From CAYJMQ01 sp964371555 (GTDB lineage: Bacteria > Bdellovibrionota > JACOXK01 > 2-02-FULL-40-11), in assembly GCA_964371555.1 (NCBI GenBank), contig CAYJMQ010000013.1, positions 1 to 45,213 of the forward strand: a stretch of DNA of 45,213 nt, read 5' to 3'. Made by a program: the position numbers and the translations under genes. The stretch's first letter is position 1, and each line of letters begins with the position of its first letter. The notes under the pieces are model-generated. The model had not been told where the DNA came from. It was given only the letters and a program-made list of their open reading frames with translations, and ran no database searches. Shown here piece after piece: positions 16,181 through 24,255 of the stretch.

Positions 16181-18187
16181 CTAAACCTCTTTCTGTCTCA
16201 CATGCTGATTCAATTGAATGAGATCCGGCTTTTGTTCAATCAATCTCAAACAATCTTCCAGTGAAAAATGGGGATTGATTGGGTAGAGCTGTTCGATAAA
16301 CTCACGAATTAACCGAAGATCGTCTTCTGTATCGAGCGTCCAGCGGTAACGGCTCTCGTCTCTTAAATACGATAGATTCCCCAAACGATACTCTTTCGGA
16401 TTTCTTCTGATATAGAGCGTCACATGTTCGCGATCGGAGGGATCGGTCGCCAATGCATGGATCTCTTCGAGAATTTTGAAAGGAAAAACTTCGACATCCA
16501 TCCCTCTTGGGAATGTCCGCTCCATCACATTTGAAACGTAATCAAACCGGTTTTTATTTGAAAGATAGTACTCGATCAGCCGATCTATAACGACCGGATC
16601 GATCAATGGACAGTCGCCAGTAATCCGGACAATAATTTCAGACCCGCTTTTTTTCGCCGCTTCATAATATCGACCCAGAACATCAGCTGCATCGCCTCTG
16701 AAAAAAGGGGCTGAGAGCTTCTGACACAAATCGATCACCACATTATCCGATCGATCTTTCGTCGTCGCTATAACCACTTCATCTGCCAGTTTCACGCGTT
16801 TCAGCCGTTCCCATTGATATTCCAACATCGGTTTTCCAAGAACCGTCTTCATAATTTTTCCCGGCAAACGGCTCGCCCCCATGCGGGCCTGGACAATAAT
16901 AGAAATTTTCTTTGACACAGGCGTGGGTCCTGTCGACAGGAGGTTACCCTCCGCCATCCTCCTGCGTGCGGATGGCGGATCCTCCCTCCTGTCGCCACCC
17001 ACGCCTCTATCGGAAAAAATTTCTGCCGTAGCAGCTAAAACTCTCTGCAGATCCTCGTCCGATATAGATGAATACATGGGGAGACTTAGGGCTTCCTCAT
17101 AGTAGGCCTCGGCGTTTGGGAAATCCCCTTTTTTTGTTCCATATAAATTTCGATAATATGGCTGCAGATGAACCGGAATATAATGAACCTGTGTTCCGAT
17201 GCCAGCCCCTTTCAATCGCATCATCACATCGCTGCGAGATATTCCAAGCCGCCTAAAATCGATCCTTACCGGAAAAAGATGATAGGCATGCCTCACATCC
17301 CCATCGAAGCCTGGCAATACTTGAACGGGACGAATGAAATCGACAAATGGTTTAAAACCCTCGCGGTAGATTTCCGCTACCCTCTTTCTTCGCGCAAGAA
17401 AAGTTTCAAGCTTTTTTAATTGATTCCTCCCCAGCGCGCATTGAATATCGGTCAAACGATAGTTCATTCCAACTTCTCTCATCTCATAAAACCACGGGCC
17501 TTCTGAAGGATTCGAGATCATGCCATGATTTCGAAGTACCTTCAGTCGTTCATATAGTCTTTCATCATTCGTCGTAATCGCCCCCCCCTCTCCGCTTGTA
17601 ATATGCTTGACAGGATGAAATGAAAAAACGGTTAAATCAGAATGCCTGCAGCTCCCGACCCGAACCTTTTCACCCGCATCTGTTCGATAGGAGGCGCCCA
17701 GGGCATGTGAGGCATCTTCAACGATGGAAAGACCATAATCCTTCGAAAGCCTGTAAATCTCTTCCATCTCCGCAGGCTGCCCTGCAAAATGGACAGGGAA
17801 AATGGCTTTTATTTTTTTTGATGAGCGCTTTAAGAGATCGCCCAATCGCTCAGGATCCAGATTAATCGTCTCGGCATTCACATCTGAAAAGATCACATCG
17901 GCCCCCACATATCGGGCGGCATTTGCCGTAGCTAAAAAAGTAATCGGGGTCGTCACCACACTCTCCCCGGACTTTAGACCCAAAGCAAGGGCAGCCAAAT
18001 GAAGCGCTGCGGTCCCATTGGCACAAACGACGGCAAAGCGGGCGCCGCAGGTGTCTGCCAATTCCTTCTCAAATTTTGGTATTTCAGGACCGGTCGTCAG
18101 CCAATCGCTTTTTAAAGCGCCGAGAACAGCTTCAATATCGTCGGCCTCTATCGATTGCCGCGCGTATGGAATAAATGTTTTATCCAC
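16181..18187 (-). CDS. pseC-pseF: PseC-PseF fusion: aminotransferase plus CMP-pseudaminate synthetase
   Basis: A 668-residue protein joining two normally separate enzymes. Residues 1-390 are PseC, the PLP-dependent 4-aminotransferase of UDP-4-keto-6-deoxy-L-AltNAc; SFHPVKHITSGEGGA contains the PLP lysine. Residues 430-668 are PseF, which activates pseudaminic acid with CTP: IIVQARMGASRLPGKIM is the nucleotide loop, followed by VRITGDCPLIDP. The ~35-residue linker (about 394-423, RGVGGDRREDPPSARRRM...) is encoded by an 88-bp palindromic DNA element at 16919-17006, so the fusion looks repeat-generated. The GTG start at 18187 overlaps the PseB stop by 8 bases. Both halves appear intact. Confidence 0.93.
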   Translation of the reverse strand: MDKTFIPYARQSIEADDIEAVLGALKSDWLTTGPEIPKFEKELADTCGARFAVVCANGTAALHLAALALGLKSGESVVTTPITFLATANAARYVGADVIFSDVNAETINLDPERLGDLLKRSSKKIKAIFPVHFAGQPAEMEEIYRLSKDYGLSIVEDASHALGASYRTDAGEKVRVGSCRHSDLTVFSFHPVKHITSGEGGAITTNDERLYERLKVLRNHGMISNPSEGPWFYEMREVGMNYRLTDIQCALGRNQLKKLETFLARRKRVAEIYREGFKPFVDFIRPVQVLPGFDGDVRHAYHLFPVRIDFRRLGISRSDVMMRLKGAGIGTQVHYIPVHLQPYYRNLYGTKKGDFPNAEAYYEEALSLPMYSSISDEDLQRVLAATAEIFSDRGVGGDRREDPPSARRRMAEGNLLSTGPTPVSKKISIIVQARMGASRLPGKIMKTVLGKPMLEYQWERLKRVKLADEVVIATTKDRSDNVVIDLCQKLSAPFFRGDAADVLGRYYEAAKKSGSEIIVRITGDCPLIDPVVIDRLIEYYLSNKNRFDYVSNVMERTFPRGMDVEVFPFKILEEIHALATDPSDREHVTLYIRRNPKEYRLGNLSYLRDESRYRWTLDTEDDLRLIREFIEQLYPINPHFSLEDCLRLIEQKPDLIQLNQHVRQKEV
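16919..17006. repeat. 88-bp nested palindromic element at the PseC/PseF junction
   Basis: Three nested perfect inverted repeats: AGGCGTGGGT (16919-16928) with 16997-17006, CGACAGGAGG (16934-16943) with 16985-16994, and TCCGCCATCC (16950-16959) with 16970-16979. Together they can form one long hairpin. The element is open in the coding frame and lies exactly between the two enzyme domains. Confidence 0.92.
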
Positions 18188-19199
18188 GTCTGGATTGCCA
18201 GTTTTGCCAGCTTTGCCTGATCAGCTCCAACAATTGAGGGGGGGTTAACCATTGCGAATTCTTATCTGAACTATATTCAAAAAAATCTGGAACTTTCTTT
18301 CCACCAGCTGAATCCGAAAATACTTCTTTATCCCACCACGGAAACGCCGGCTGAATCACAAAATGGGTGTCAAATTCTATCGTATTATGTGAATCCCCCG
18401 ATGAGACAACAACCTCATGTAATTTTTCACCCGGGCGGATCCCCGTCACCTGAATATCAGATTCCGGGTAAATGGTTTTTGCGACATCGACTATTTTCAT
18501 ACTTGGCATTTTTGGAACAAAAATCTCCCCCCCATGCATCCGCTCAAAAGAACGGATGACAAATTCAACCCCCTGCTCAAGGGTCAGCCAAAAACGAGTC
18601 ATCCGATGGTCTGTGATCGGAAGCGCTTTTTTCCCTTCCTCTTTGCACTTAAGAAAGAAAGGGATGACACTCCCCCTGCTTCCGATAACGTTCCCATAAC
18701 GAACAACGCTAAACCGCGTCTTTGCTTCACCGCTCATGCTGTTTGCCGATACAAACATCTTGTCTGAGGCCAATTTCGTAGCCCCATATAGATTGATCGG
18801 ACTTGCGGCTTTGTCAGTGGAAAGGGCAATCACGCGCTTGACACGATTATAAATCGCGGCATTGATCACATTCTCCGCCCCATTGATATTTGTCCGAATA
18901 CATTCAAAGGGATTGTATTCCGCGGCTGGCACCTGTTTCAAAGCAGCCGAATGAATCACATAATCGACACCCGACATCGCCTGCTTGAGCCTTTCTGCGT
19001 CCCTGACATCCCCAATAAAATAACGGAGCTCCGGATACCGATCGACCGGAAATTCATGCTGCATTTCAAACTGTTTCAGCTCGTCCCGGCTGAAAATAAT
19101 TAATTTTTTGGGCTTGTAATGATTGAGAATATGGCTGGTAAAGGCCTTTCCAAAAGAACCTGTTCCGCCTGTCACAAGAATAGAGGATTTGGTGAACAA
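18180..19199 (-). CDS. pseB: UDP-GlcNAc 4,6-dehydratase (inverting) PseB
   Basis: A 339-residue short-chain dehydrogenase/reductase that starts pseudaminic acid synthesis by converting UDP-GlcNAc to UDP-2-acetamido-2,6-dideoxy-L-arabino-hex-4-ulose. SILVTGGTGSFGKAF is the NADP-binding loop and VRYGNVIGSRGSVIPFF is a PseB/FlaA1 signature. The active-site region has NLYGATKLASDKM, where the usual SDR Tyr-x3-Lys is present. The start is TTG at 19199, supported by AAAGGAG eight bases upstream. A likely promoter lies at 19221-19249, so this gene probably begins its own transcript covering pseB, pseC-F, pseG-H and pseI. Confidence 0.95.
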   Translation of the reverse strand: MFTKSSILVTGGTGSFGKAFTSHILNHYKPKKLIIFSRDELKQFEMQHEFPVDRYPELRYFIGDVRDAERLKQAMSGVDYVIHSAALKQVPAAEYNPFECIRTNINGAENVINAAIYNRVKRVIALSTDKAASPINLYGATKLASDKMFVSANSMSGEAKTRFSVVRYGNVIGSRGSVIPFFLKCKEEGKKALPITDHRMTRFWLTLEQGVEFVIRSFERMHGGEIFVPKMPSMKIVDVAKTIYPESDIQVTGIRPGEKLHEVVVSSGDSHNTIEFDTHFVIQPAFPWWDKEVFSDSAGGKKVPDFFEYSSDKNSQWLTPPQLLELIRQSWQNWQSRRG

Positions 19200-19220
19200 T
19201 AGAGTCTCCTTTAAAATTCA

Positions 19221-19249
19221 GCTATATAATTGTCAGTTTATCGCGTCAA
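19221..19249 (-). promoter_or_regulatory. Likely sigma70 promoter of the pse operon
   Basis: On the minus strand TTGACG (19244-19249) is followed after 17 bases by TATAGC (19221-19226), with TATATA overlapping it. It lies in the 79-base gap upstream of pseB and leaves a leader of about 15 bases that contains the AAAGGAG ribosome binding site. Confidence 0.5.
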
Positions 19250-19278
19250 TGGGAGAAACAGCCAGGAGGCGGTGAAAT

Positions 19279-20070
19279 TCAATTTATAAACCGGTACTTA
19301 ATCAACGTCCAGATCGCGCTGAAGCCATGAGTCCAGCGCAATTTTTTCCCTTGGGCTTTGGTTCGAGGGTGATAGCTGATTGGAACTTCATAAATCATAT
19401 ACCCTCTTTTTCGCACCTTAGCAGTCACTTCAGGGCAGAATTCAAAACCGTTGCACTTCAGATCGATTTTTTTAATAACCGATGTCCGAAAGACTTTATA
19501 GCAGGTCGCCTCATCGGTAATATTGGCTCCATACAAAAGATTGGCAAGCCCATTTAGAACCTGAATCCCGATGAAATGATGGAGGTAACTCATATCGTAG
19601 TTTCGTCTCAAAAATCGTTTACCAAACCATCGCGCATAAAATTTCCACGAAGGAAGATGCTTGAATCGCGAGCCATAGACTACTTCTGCTTTTCCCTCGA
19701 TCATCGGCGCAATGAGTTTCGGATAGTCGTTTGGGTCGTATTCCAAATCGGCATCCTGAATAATGACGATCTCTCCGGTTACAGCGCCAAGCCCCGTTCG
19801 AATCGCAGCCCCTTTTCCCATATTTTGTTCATGCCTCAAAAGTCGGATCGATGGATATTTTTCAGCCAGATCATCCCGCAAAAGCTCGTATGTTCCATCA
19901 ATCGAATGATCGTCGACAATAATGATTTCTTTTTTTATCGGAACCGCCCCTGAAACACGCATCTCAAATTGGACCGCTTCAATTTTGGCAACCAGTTTTG
20001 AAATATTCTCTTTTTCATTATAGACGGGAATGACAACAGAGATCTGGATCGTTTTATTTTCTTCCGTCAT
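19279..20070 (-). CDS. Family 2 glycosyltransferase (dolichyl-phosphate mannose synthase-like)
   Basis: A 263-residue GT-A enzyme. ISVVIPVYNEKENI opens the fold, EIIIVDDHSIDGT binds the nucleotide, and IIQDADLEYDPNDYP carries the DxD-type metal site. It resembles enzymes that transfer a sugar from a nucleotide donor to polyprenyl phosphate, which would supply the GT-C membrane glycosyltransferases in this locus. No membrane helix is visible. The ATG overlaps the preceding gene by 4 bases. Confidence 0.88.
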   Translation of the reverse strand: MTEENKTIQISVVIPVYNEKENISKLVAKIEAVQFEMRVSGAVPIKKEIIIVDDHSIDGTYELLRDDLAEKYPSIRLLRHEQNMGKGAAIRTGLGAVTGEIVIIQDADLEYDPNDYPKLIAPMIEGKAEVVYGSRFKHLPSWKFYARWFGKRFLRRNYDMSYLHHFIGIQVLNGLANLLYGANITDEATCYKVFRTSVIKKIDLKCNGFEFCPEVTAKVRKRGYMIYEVPISYHPRTKAQGKKLRWTHGFSAIWTLIKYRFIN

Positions 20071-21128
20071 ACCCCCCTCTCATAGACCTCAGTCGTCATC
20101 TTTGCAACCCTCTCCCACGAAAACGCCTTCGACCGCTCAAGCCCCCGAAAACTCAATTTCTGCCGCAACAAAGAATTCAGAAGGAGTAATTTCATTGCGT
20201 CAGCCATTTCCAGAGGCTTGAGTGGATCGATCAGATGTGCGGCATCGGCCGTCACTTCTGGAATCGACGAGACATTCGATGAAATGACAGGAGTCCCGCA
20301 CGACATCGCTTCTAGTATCGGCAACCCAAATCCTTCATATAATGAGGGATAAACAAAGAGGGTCGAGGCATTGTAGAAATAGACGAGCTCTTCATCTGGA
20401 ACATACCCGATAAAACGAACATCCCCCTCTAAACCCAATTCGCCAATGAGCTGTAAGAGCCCGTGGGTCCCCCACCCCTGCTTTCCCACCACCACAAGGG
20501 GGTATGACCTTCTCAGATACATGGGAAGCATCGAATAGGCAAGAATCAGATTTTTTAAATTTTTCCTAGGCTCTAATGTTCCGACACTTAATATAAAGTC
20601 ATTAAACTGAAAATATTTTCTGAGACAGGCCGATGCTTCTTTTTTATCGATGATCTTAAAGCGCCGATTGACTGCCAGCGGGATTACAGAAATTCGCTCT
20701 TGCGGATAATGTATGAATTTCAAAATATCCCTTTTTGTATTTTCAGAACTCGCGATCAGATAGTCCGCTTTTGCTATTGAATAGGGGAGCCATTTCGTCC
20801 AATAAAACCTCGATGCCCCCTTCAGATGGCTTGCATAAACGAGTCCAATCAGATCGTGCACCGTTGAAACCACTCTGCATGACCGAATGAGCGGCGCCGA
20901 AAAACCGACGGTATGAATGATATCGGCCCTGACTTTTCGCGCTTCAAAGGGGAGCCGTAGCGCTTCCCAGAAAATTCGCTCTACTGTATTTAAGTCTCTC
21001 ATTCGGTCTGGTTTTAGAAAAAAATAGGCATGGCGACTTTGATCAAGATGCCTGATCAGACCATCGGCATAATGACCGATCCCGCTCTTTTGTCCGACGG
21101 TCGCCTGCGTATCAATAACGATTCGCAT
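20067..21128 (-). CDS. Family 4 glycosyltransferase (GT-B)
   Basis: A 353-residue GT-B protein. The N-terminus MRIVIDTQATVGQKSGIGHY carries the acceptor-side glycine loop, and the C-terminal half contains ILSVGTLEPRKNLKNLI and YPSLYEGFGLPILEAMSCGTPV, the E-x7-E donor-binding motif of the family. It most resembles mannosyltransferase-like O-antigen enzymes. The start overlaps the upstream methyltransferase gene by 17 bases and the end overlaps the next GT2 by 4, so the genes are co-translated. The sugar specificity cannot be read. Confidence 0.9.
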   Translation of the reverse strand: MRIVIDTQATVGQKSGIGHYADGLIRHLDQSRHAYFFLKPDRMRDLNTVERIFWEALRLPFEARKVRADIIHTVGFSAPLIRSCRVVSTVHDLIGLVYASHLKGASRFYWTKWLPYSIAKADYLIASSENTKRDILKFIHYPQERISVIPLAVNRRFKIIDKKEASACLRKYFQFNDFILSVGTLEPRKNLKNLILAYSMLPMYLRRSYPLVVVGKQGWGTHGLLQLIGELGLEGDVRFIGYVPDEELVYFYNASTLFVYPSLYEGFGLPILEAMSCGTPVISSNVSSIPEVTADAAHLIDPLKPLEMADAMKLLLLNSLLRQKLSFRGLERSKAFSWERVAKMTTEVYERGV

Positions 21129-21723
21129 CGCCGGCTTTTACCTTTGCGTAATACATCTGCGGAAGTTTCAGGAAAAAATTCTTTTTTCGACGGATGCGGT
21201 AATAACAGCGGCTTTCCATAATCTGGTATTTCCGAAGAATCTTTTTCCACTGCCATTCAAAAAGGAGCCTTTCATTCCCGAAATCCTTGGCGCGATAAAA
21301 GAAATGGGGGACGCTAAAAATAACCGTTTTTGAGACCCTCAGCTGTTCATTGAGCGTGGCCATGATCTCTTCGTTCGTAAAATGCTCCAAAACCCCCTGG
21401 GAAAAGGAGACATCAAATGTCTGATCATTAAAAGGAAGTTGTCTGATATCGCACTGACTAAATCGAATTTTCGCGCCCCACCGCTGACTATTTCTTTCGG
21501 CAATCGAAAGCACATTGGAATCAAGATCGACAGCCGTGCAGTCATAACCCAGCCTTGAAATGTGAATAGAAAAAAGGGCTGAGCCGCATCCCGCTTCAAG
21601 AATCTTTTTGGGAGATTGAGATAAGATCGAATTAAAAAATTCCCCATGAATTTTTACCTGTCGTAAAAATTCATGAGAATGCAGATCCCCTTTATAAAAA
21701 TCAGCCCAACTTTGATCACTCAT
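21112..21723 (-). CDS. Class I SAM-dependent methyltransferase
   Basis: A 203-residue Methyltransf_11-type enzyme. Motif I is ILEAGCGSALFSIHI, DCTAVDLDSNVLS follows it, and SFSQGVLEHFTNEE is the post-motif region. The gene is preceded after 27 bases by the YfhO-type gene and overlaps the following glycosyltransferase. It is probably a small-molecule or sugar methyltransferase of the same operon; the target is unknown. Confidence 0.85.
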   Translation of the reverse strand: MSDQSWADFYKGDLHSHEFLRQVKIHGEFFNSILSQSPKKILEAGCGSALFSIHISRLGYDCTAVDLDSNVLSIAERNSQRWGAKIRFSQCDIRQLPFNDQTFDVSFSQGVLEHFTNEEIMATLNEQLRVSKTVIFSVPHFFYRAKDFGNERLLFEWQWKKILRKYQIMESRCYYRIRRKKNFFLKLPQMYYAKVKAGDANRY

Positions 21724-21750
21724 TCCTCAATTACTCCGAAATGACGGTCT

Positions 21751-24255
21751 TTATCTCAAAAGAGATCTCACCGCAAACGCGAAAAATACAAAAATAAGCG
21801 CCAGCGCGCTCAATAATGATCCGAGCAAAAGCGATTTGGGGCGATAAACAAAATCGACAGCATGCGCTCCCTTCGGGACAAATATAGCTCTTAGGACCCC
21901 ATTGGCGCGATAGATTCTCTCGACTTCTCCATCCACATAGGCCTTCCATCCGGGATAATAGCTATCCGTCAATACAAGATAAGAATCATTTTCTGACTTT
22001 ACAGACAATTTAATTTCATTTGGAAGATATTGATTGATCTTTGCCTGACCGCGAAGAATCTCTGTGTCTGCCTGCCGCGAAAGTTTGCGATGAGGCTCTT
22101 CTTCAAAGATCACCGTTTTTTTTGGATCAAAACGCGGATCGGAAAGGAGATTTAAGACTGACTCTTCATCCCGGATCCATTGATAGCCGCTCACAAAGAA
22201 GACTTTCGGAAAGAGGAAGGGATTTTCAAAAATTTTCATTCCCTCCCCATGGAAAACGGGTTCCAGTTCGGAAAAATGAAGATTCTTTTCGCCCTGAACC
22301 AGATACTTTACATGAAGCATCCCTGCCAATTTTAAATCGATATCTTGAAAATCCAGGATCCCTGAACCGGTTACAGGCTGATTCATTCTTTTTTGAAGCG
22401 CCCGCCTGGAAAATTTGAGATACCTGCGGTCGATGACAGACTCCTGCCCCCCCACATCGTATAAATCATAAAAAATTCCAAGATTGGGTTTTAAAACAAC
22501 ATCTTTTCCCCCTCTTTCCGGCTGAAGGCTGGCAAAGCGAAACAGTCCCTTTTCTTTTTTCATAAAAGCAATGGCCTTTGATTCCGGAAAGAGGAGATTC
22601 TCCGAAACAACCGTCGGTCGGAATTTAGAGCCAACGAAAAGCAAATCTGTAAAAAGCAAAAACAAAATCACAATAAATTGAAAAACAACCGGAATCCTTT
22701 CCCTGAAACGAAGAAAGAGATAAAAAACAAGAATCAGAATAAAAGGGAGGAGAATAAACGGGCTCTGGATCGATACCAAATTGAATATCGTGTCTAATCT
22801 TTCTGTAATCCGGTCTGTAAGTTCCTGCTGTGAAAGCTCTTGAGCTGTAACATTCGAAATCGTATCTATTTTTGACAATGCGTATTGAACAATGCGCGAT
22901 CGAAAAAGAGATATGAAGACGCTGATCAGGGTAACCGGCAAAATAAAAAGGTATAATAATCCCCGTGTTGCAGATCTGAATTTTAACTTTGTATTTGGGT
23001 GAAAATCTGAGAAAAGAAAATCTAAAACAACCCCCGTAAGAACTGAAAGCGAAAAAATATATATTGTCCAGTAGCGGGCTGTCAGAAGATCAAAAACAGG
23101 ATGAATTTTTGAAACTGGAAAGATATTAAAAATAAAATACAAAAGAACAAGAAGAGCCCAAATTCCCTCTTTTCGAAACTTTGCCAATTTTATGGAGGGG
23201 AACGCCGTCCAAATGCCGACAACTGAAAATAGCGCCGGCAAAACTCCAAGGTAGACACCCCTTGCATGAAGTGTCACCGGAGTTGAAAAAACAAAGCTCG
23301 AGATTTGGCTTAAAATTTGATTGATATGTGGAATTTTGGGAACAATAGGATAAAAAGCGGCAAAAATCTCTGCCGGCAGAAGAATGTCCCCTCCGCTCCC
23401 CTCTGTAAATCCTCTCTGGGAATGAAATAAAAATTCAAGGAACGGCAAAAGCGCCGCAGCGCTCAATCCCAGAAAAAAAACTCCCATAAGCGGGAGATGC
23501 CAAAAAATCGATTTTCTTCCGCCCGATCTTTCTAAAAAAAACCATCTGCAGCCTCCATAAATAAGAAAAAGAAGAACCGCGTTAAATGCCACATGAATAT
23601 GTGTAAAATAACAGGACGCAGCCAAAAGCATTGAAAGCCAGAGCAGATATTTAAATTCAAAATTCTTAAAATACCGCTCGGTGAGCATTAAAACGGCAGG
23701 ATAAACCCATAAAAAACCCAAAACACTGTCCATATCGACATTTTCGATAAGAAAAGGACAAAAGAGATAAACAAATGTCCCCAAAAAAGCGCACATCCGG
23801 CGAAGATTCAAAAAACGAGAAAGAAAAATATAAAACAGGACTCCACCGATAAAAAAAGTTAAAAACCACTGAACTTTATAAGCTGTAAAAAAAGGGAGAT
23901 AGGCATAGAGAAGACTCCAGGGTGAAAAAAGCGTTGTCGCGCCATTTGCAAAAACAGGGAAGCCGCTGAAAACATGGGGATTCCAGAGGGGTAAAATTCC
24001 TTCCTTCAGGGACTGGGCCACAAAGAATTTATTCGCCAGATGATGGGTGATAAAATCACTGTTTTGATTCAGAAAATTATAGATTTTTGGGAAAAGGTCG
24101 CGAAATGGGAGCTGTCCTTTAAAGATCCAGAGATTGAAATAAAACTTCGACTGAAAAATCACTTCATGATGAAAGAGAAGAAAAAGGCCGGCCAATCCCA
24201 AAAAAGAAAAAAAATGCGCTGATATAATGAAATTACGAAACCGGGCTGGGCTCAA
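21751..24255 (-). CDS. YfhO-type multi-pass membrane protein
   Basis: An 834-residue membrane protein with about 12-14 helices and a long soluble C-terminal region. LPLWNPHVFSGFPVFANG near residue 90 and DSYYPGWKAYVDGE near residue 770 are characteristic of the bacterial YfhO family, thought to be GT-C-like glycosyltransferases that modify envelope polymers on the outer face of the inner membrane. The likely start is TTG at 24255, overlapping the upstream gene by 23 bases, because no ATG is available near the first membrane helix. The substrate is unknown. Confidence 0.8.
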   Translation of the reverse strand: MSPARFRNFIISAHFFSFLGLAGLFLLFHHEVIFQSKFYFNLWIFKGQLPFRDLFPKIYNFLNQNSDFITHHLANKFFVAQSLKEGILPLWNPHVFSGFPVFANGATTLFSPWSLLYAYLPFFTAYKVQWFLTFFIGGVLFYIFLSRFLNLRRMCAFLGTFVYLFCPFLIENVDMDSVLGFLWVYPAVLMLTERYFKNFEFKYLLWLSMLLAASCYFTHIHVAFNAVLLFLIYGGCRWFFLERSGGRKSIFWHLPLMGVFFLGLSAAALLPFLEFLFHSQRGFTEGSGGDILLPAEIFAAFYPIVPKIPHINQILSQISSFVFSTPVTLHARGVYLGVLPALFSVVGIWTAFPSIKLAKFRKEGIWALLVLLYFIFNIFPVSKIHPVFDLLTARYWTIYIFSLSVLTGVVLDFLFSDFHPNTKLKFRSATRGLLYLFILPVTLISVFISLFRSRIVQYALSKIDTISNVTAQELSQQELTDRITERLDTIFNLVSIQSPFILLPFILILVFYLFLRFRERIPVVFQFIVILFLLFTDLLFVGSKFRPTVVSENLLFPESKAIAFMKKEKGLFRFASLQPERGGKDVVLKPNLGIFYDLYDVGGQESVIDRRYLKFSRRALQKRMNQPVTGSGILDFQDIDLKLAGMLHVKYLVQGEKNLHFSELEPVFHGEGMKIFENPFLFPKVFFVSGYQWIRDEESVLNLLSDPRFDPKKTVIFEEEPHRKLSRQADTEILRGQAKINQYLPNEIKLSVKSENDSYLVLTDSYYPGWKAYVDGEVERIYRANGVLRAIFVPKGAHAVDFVYRPKSLLLGSLLSALALIFVFFAFAVRSLLR

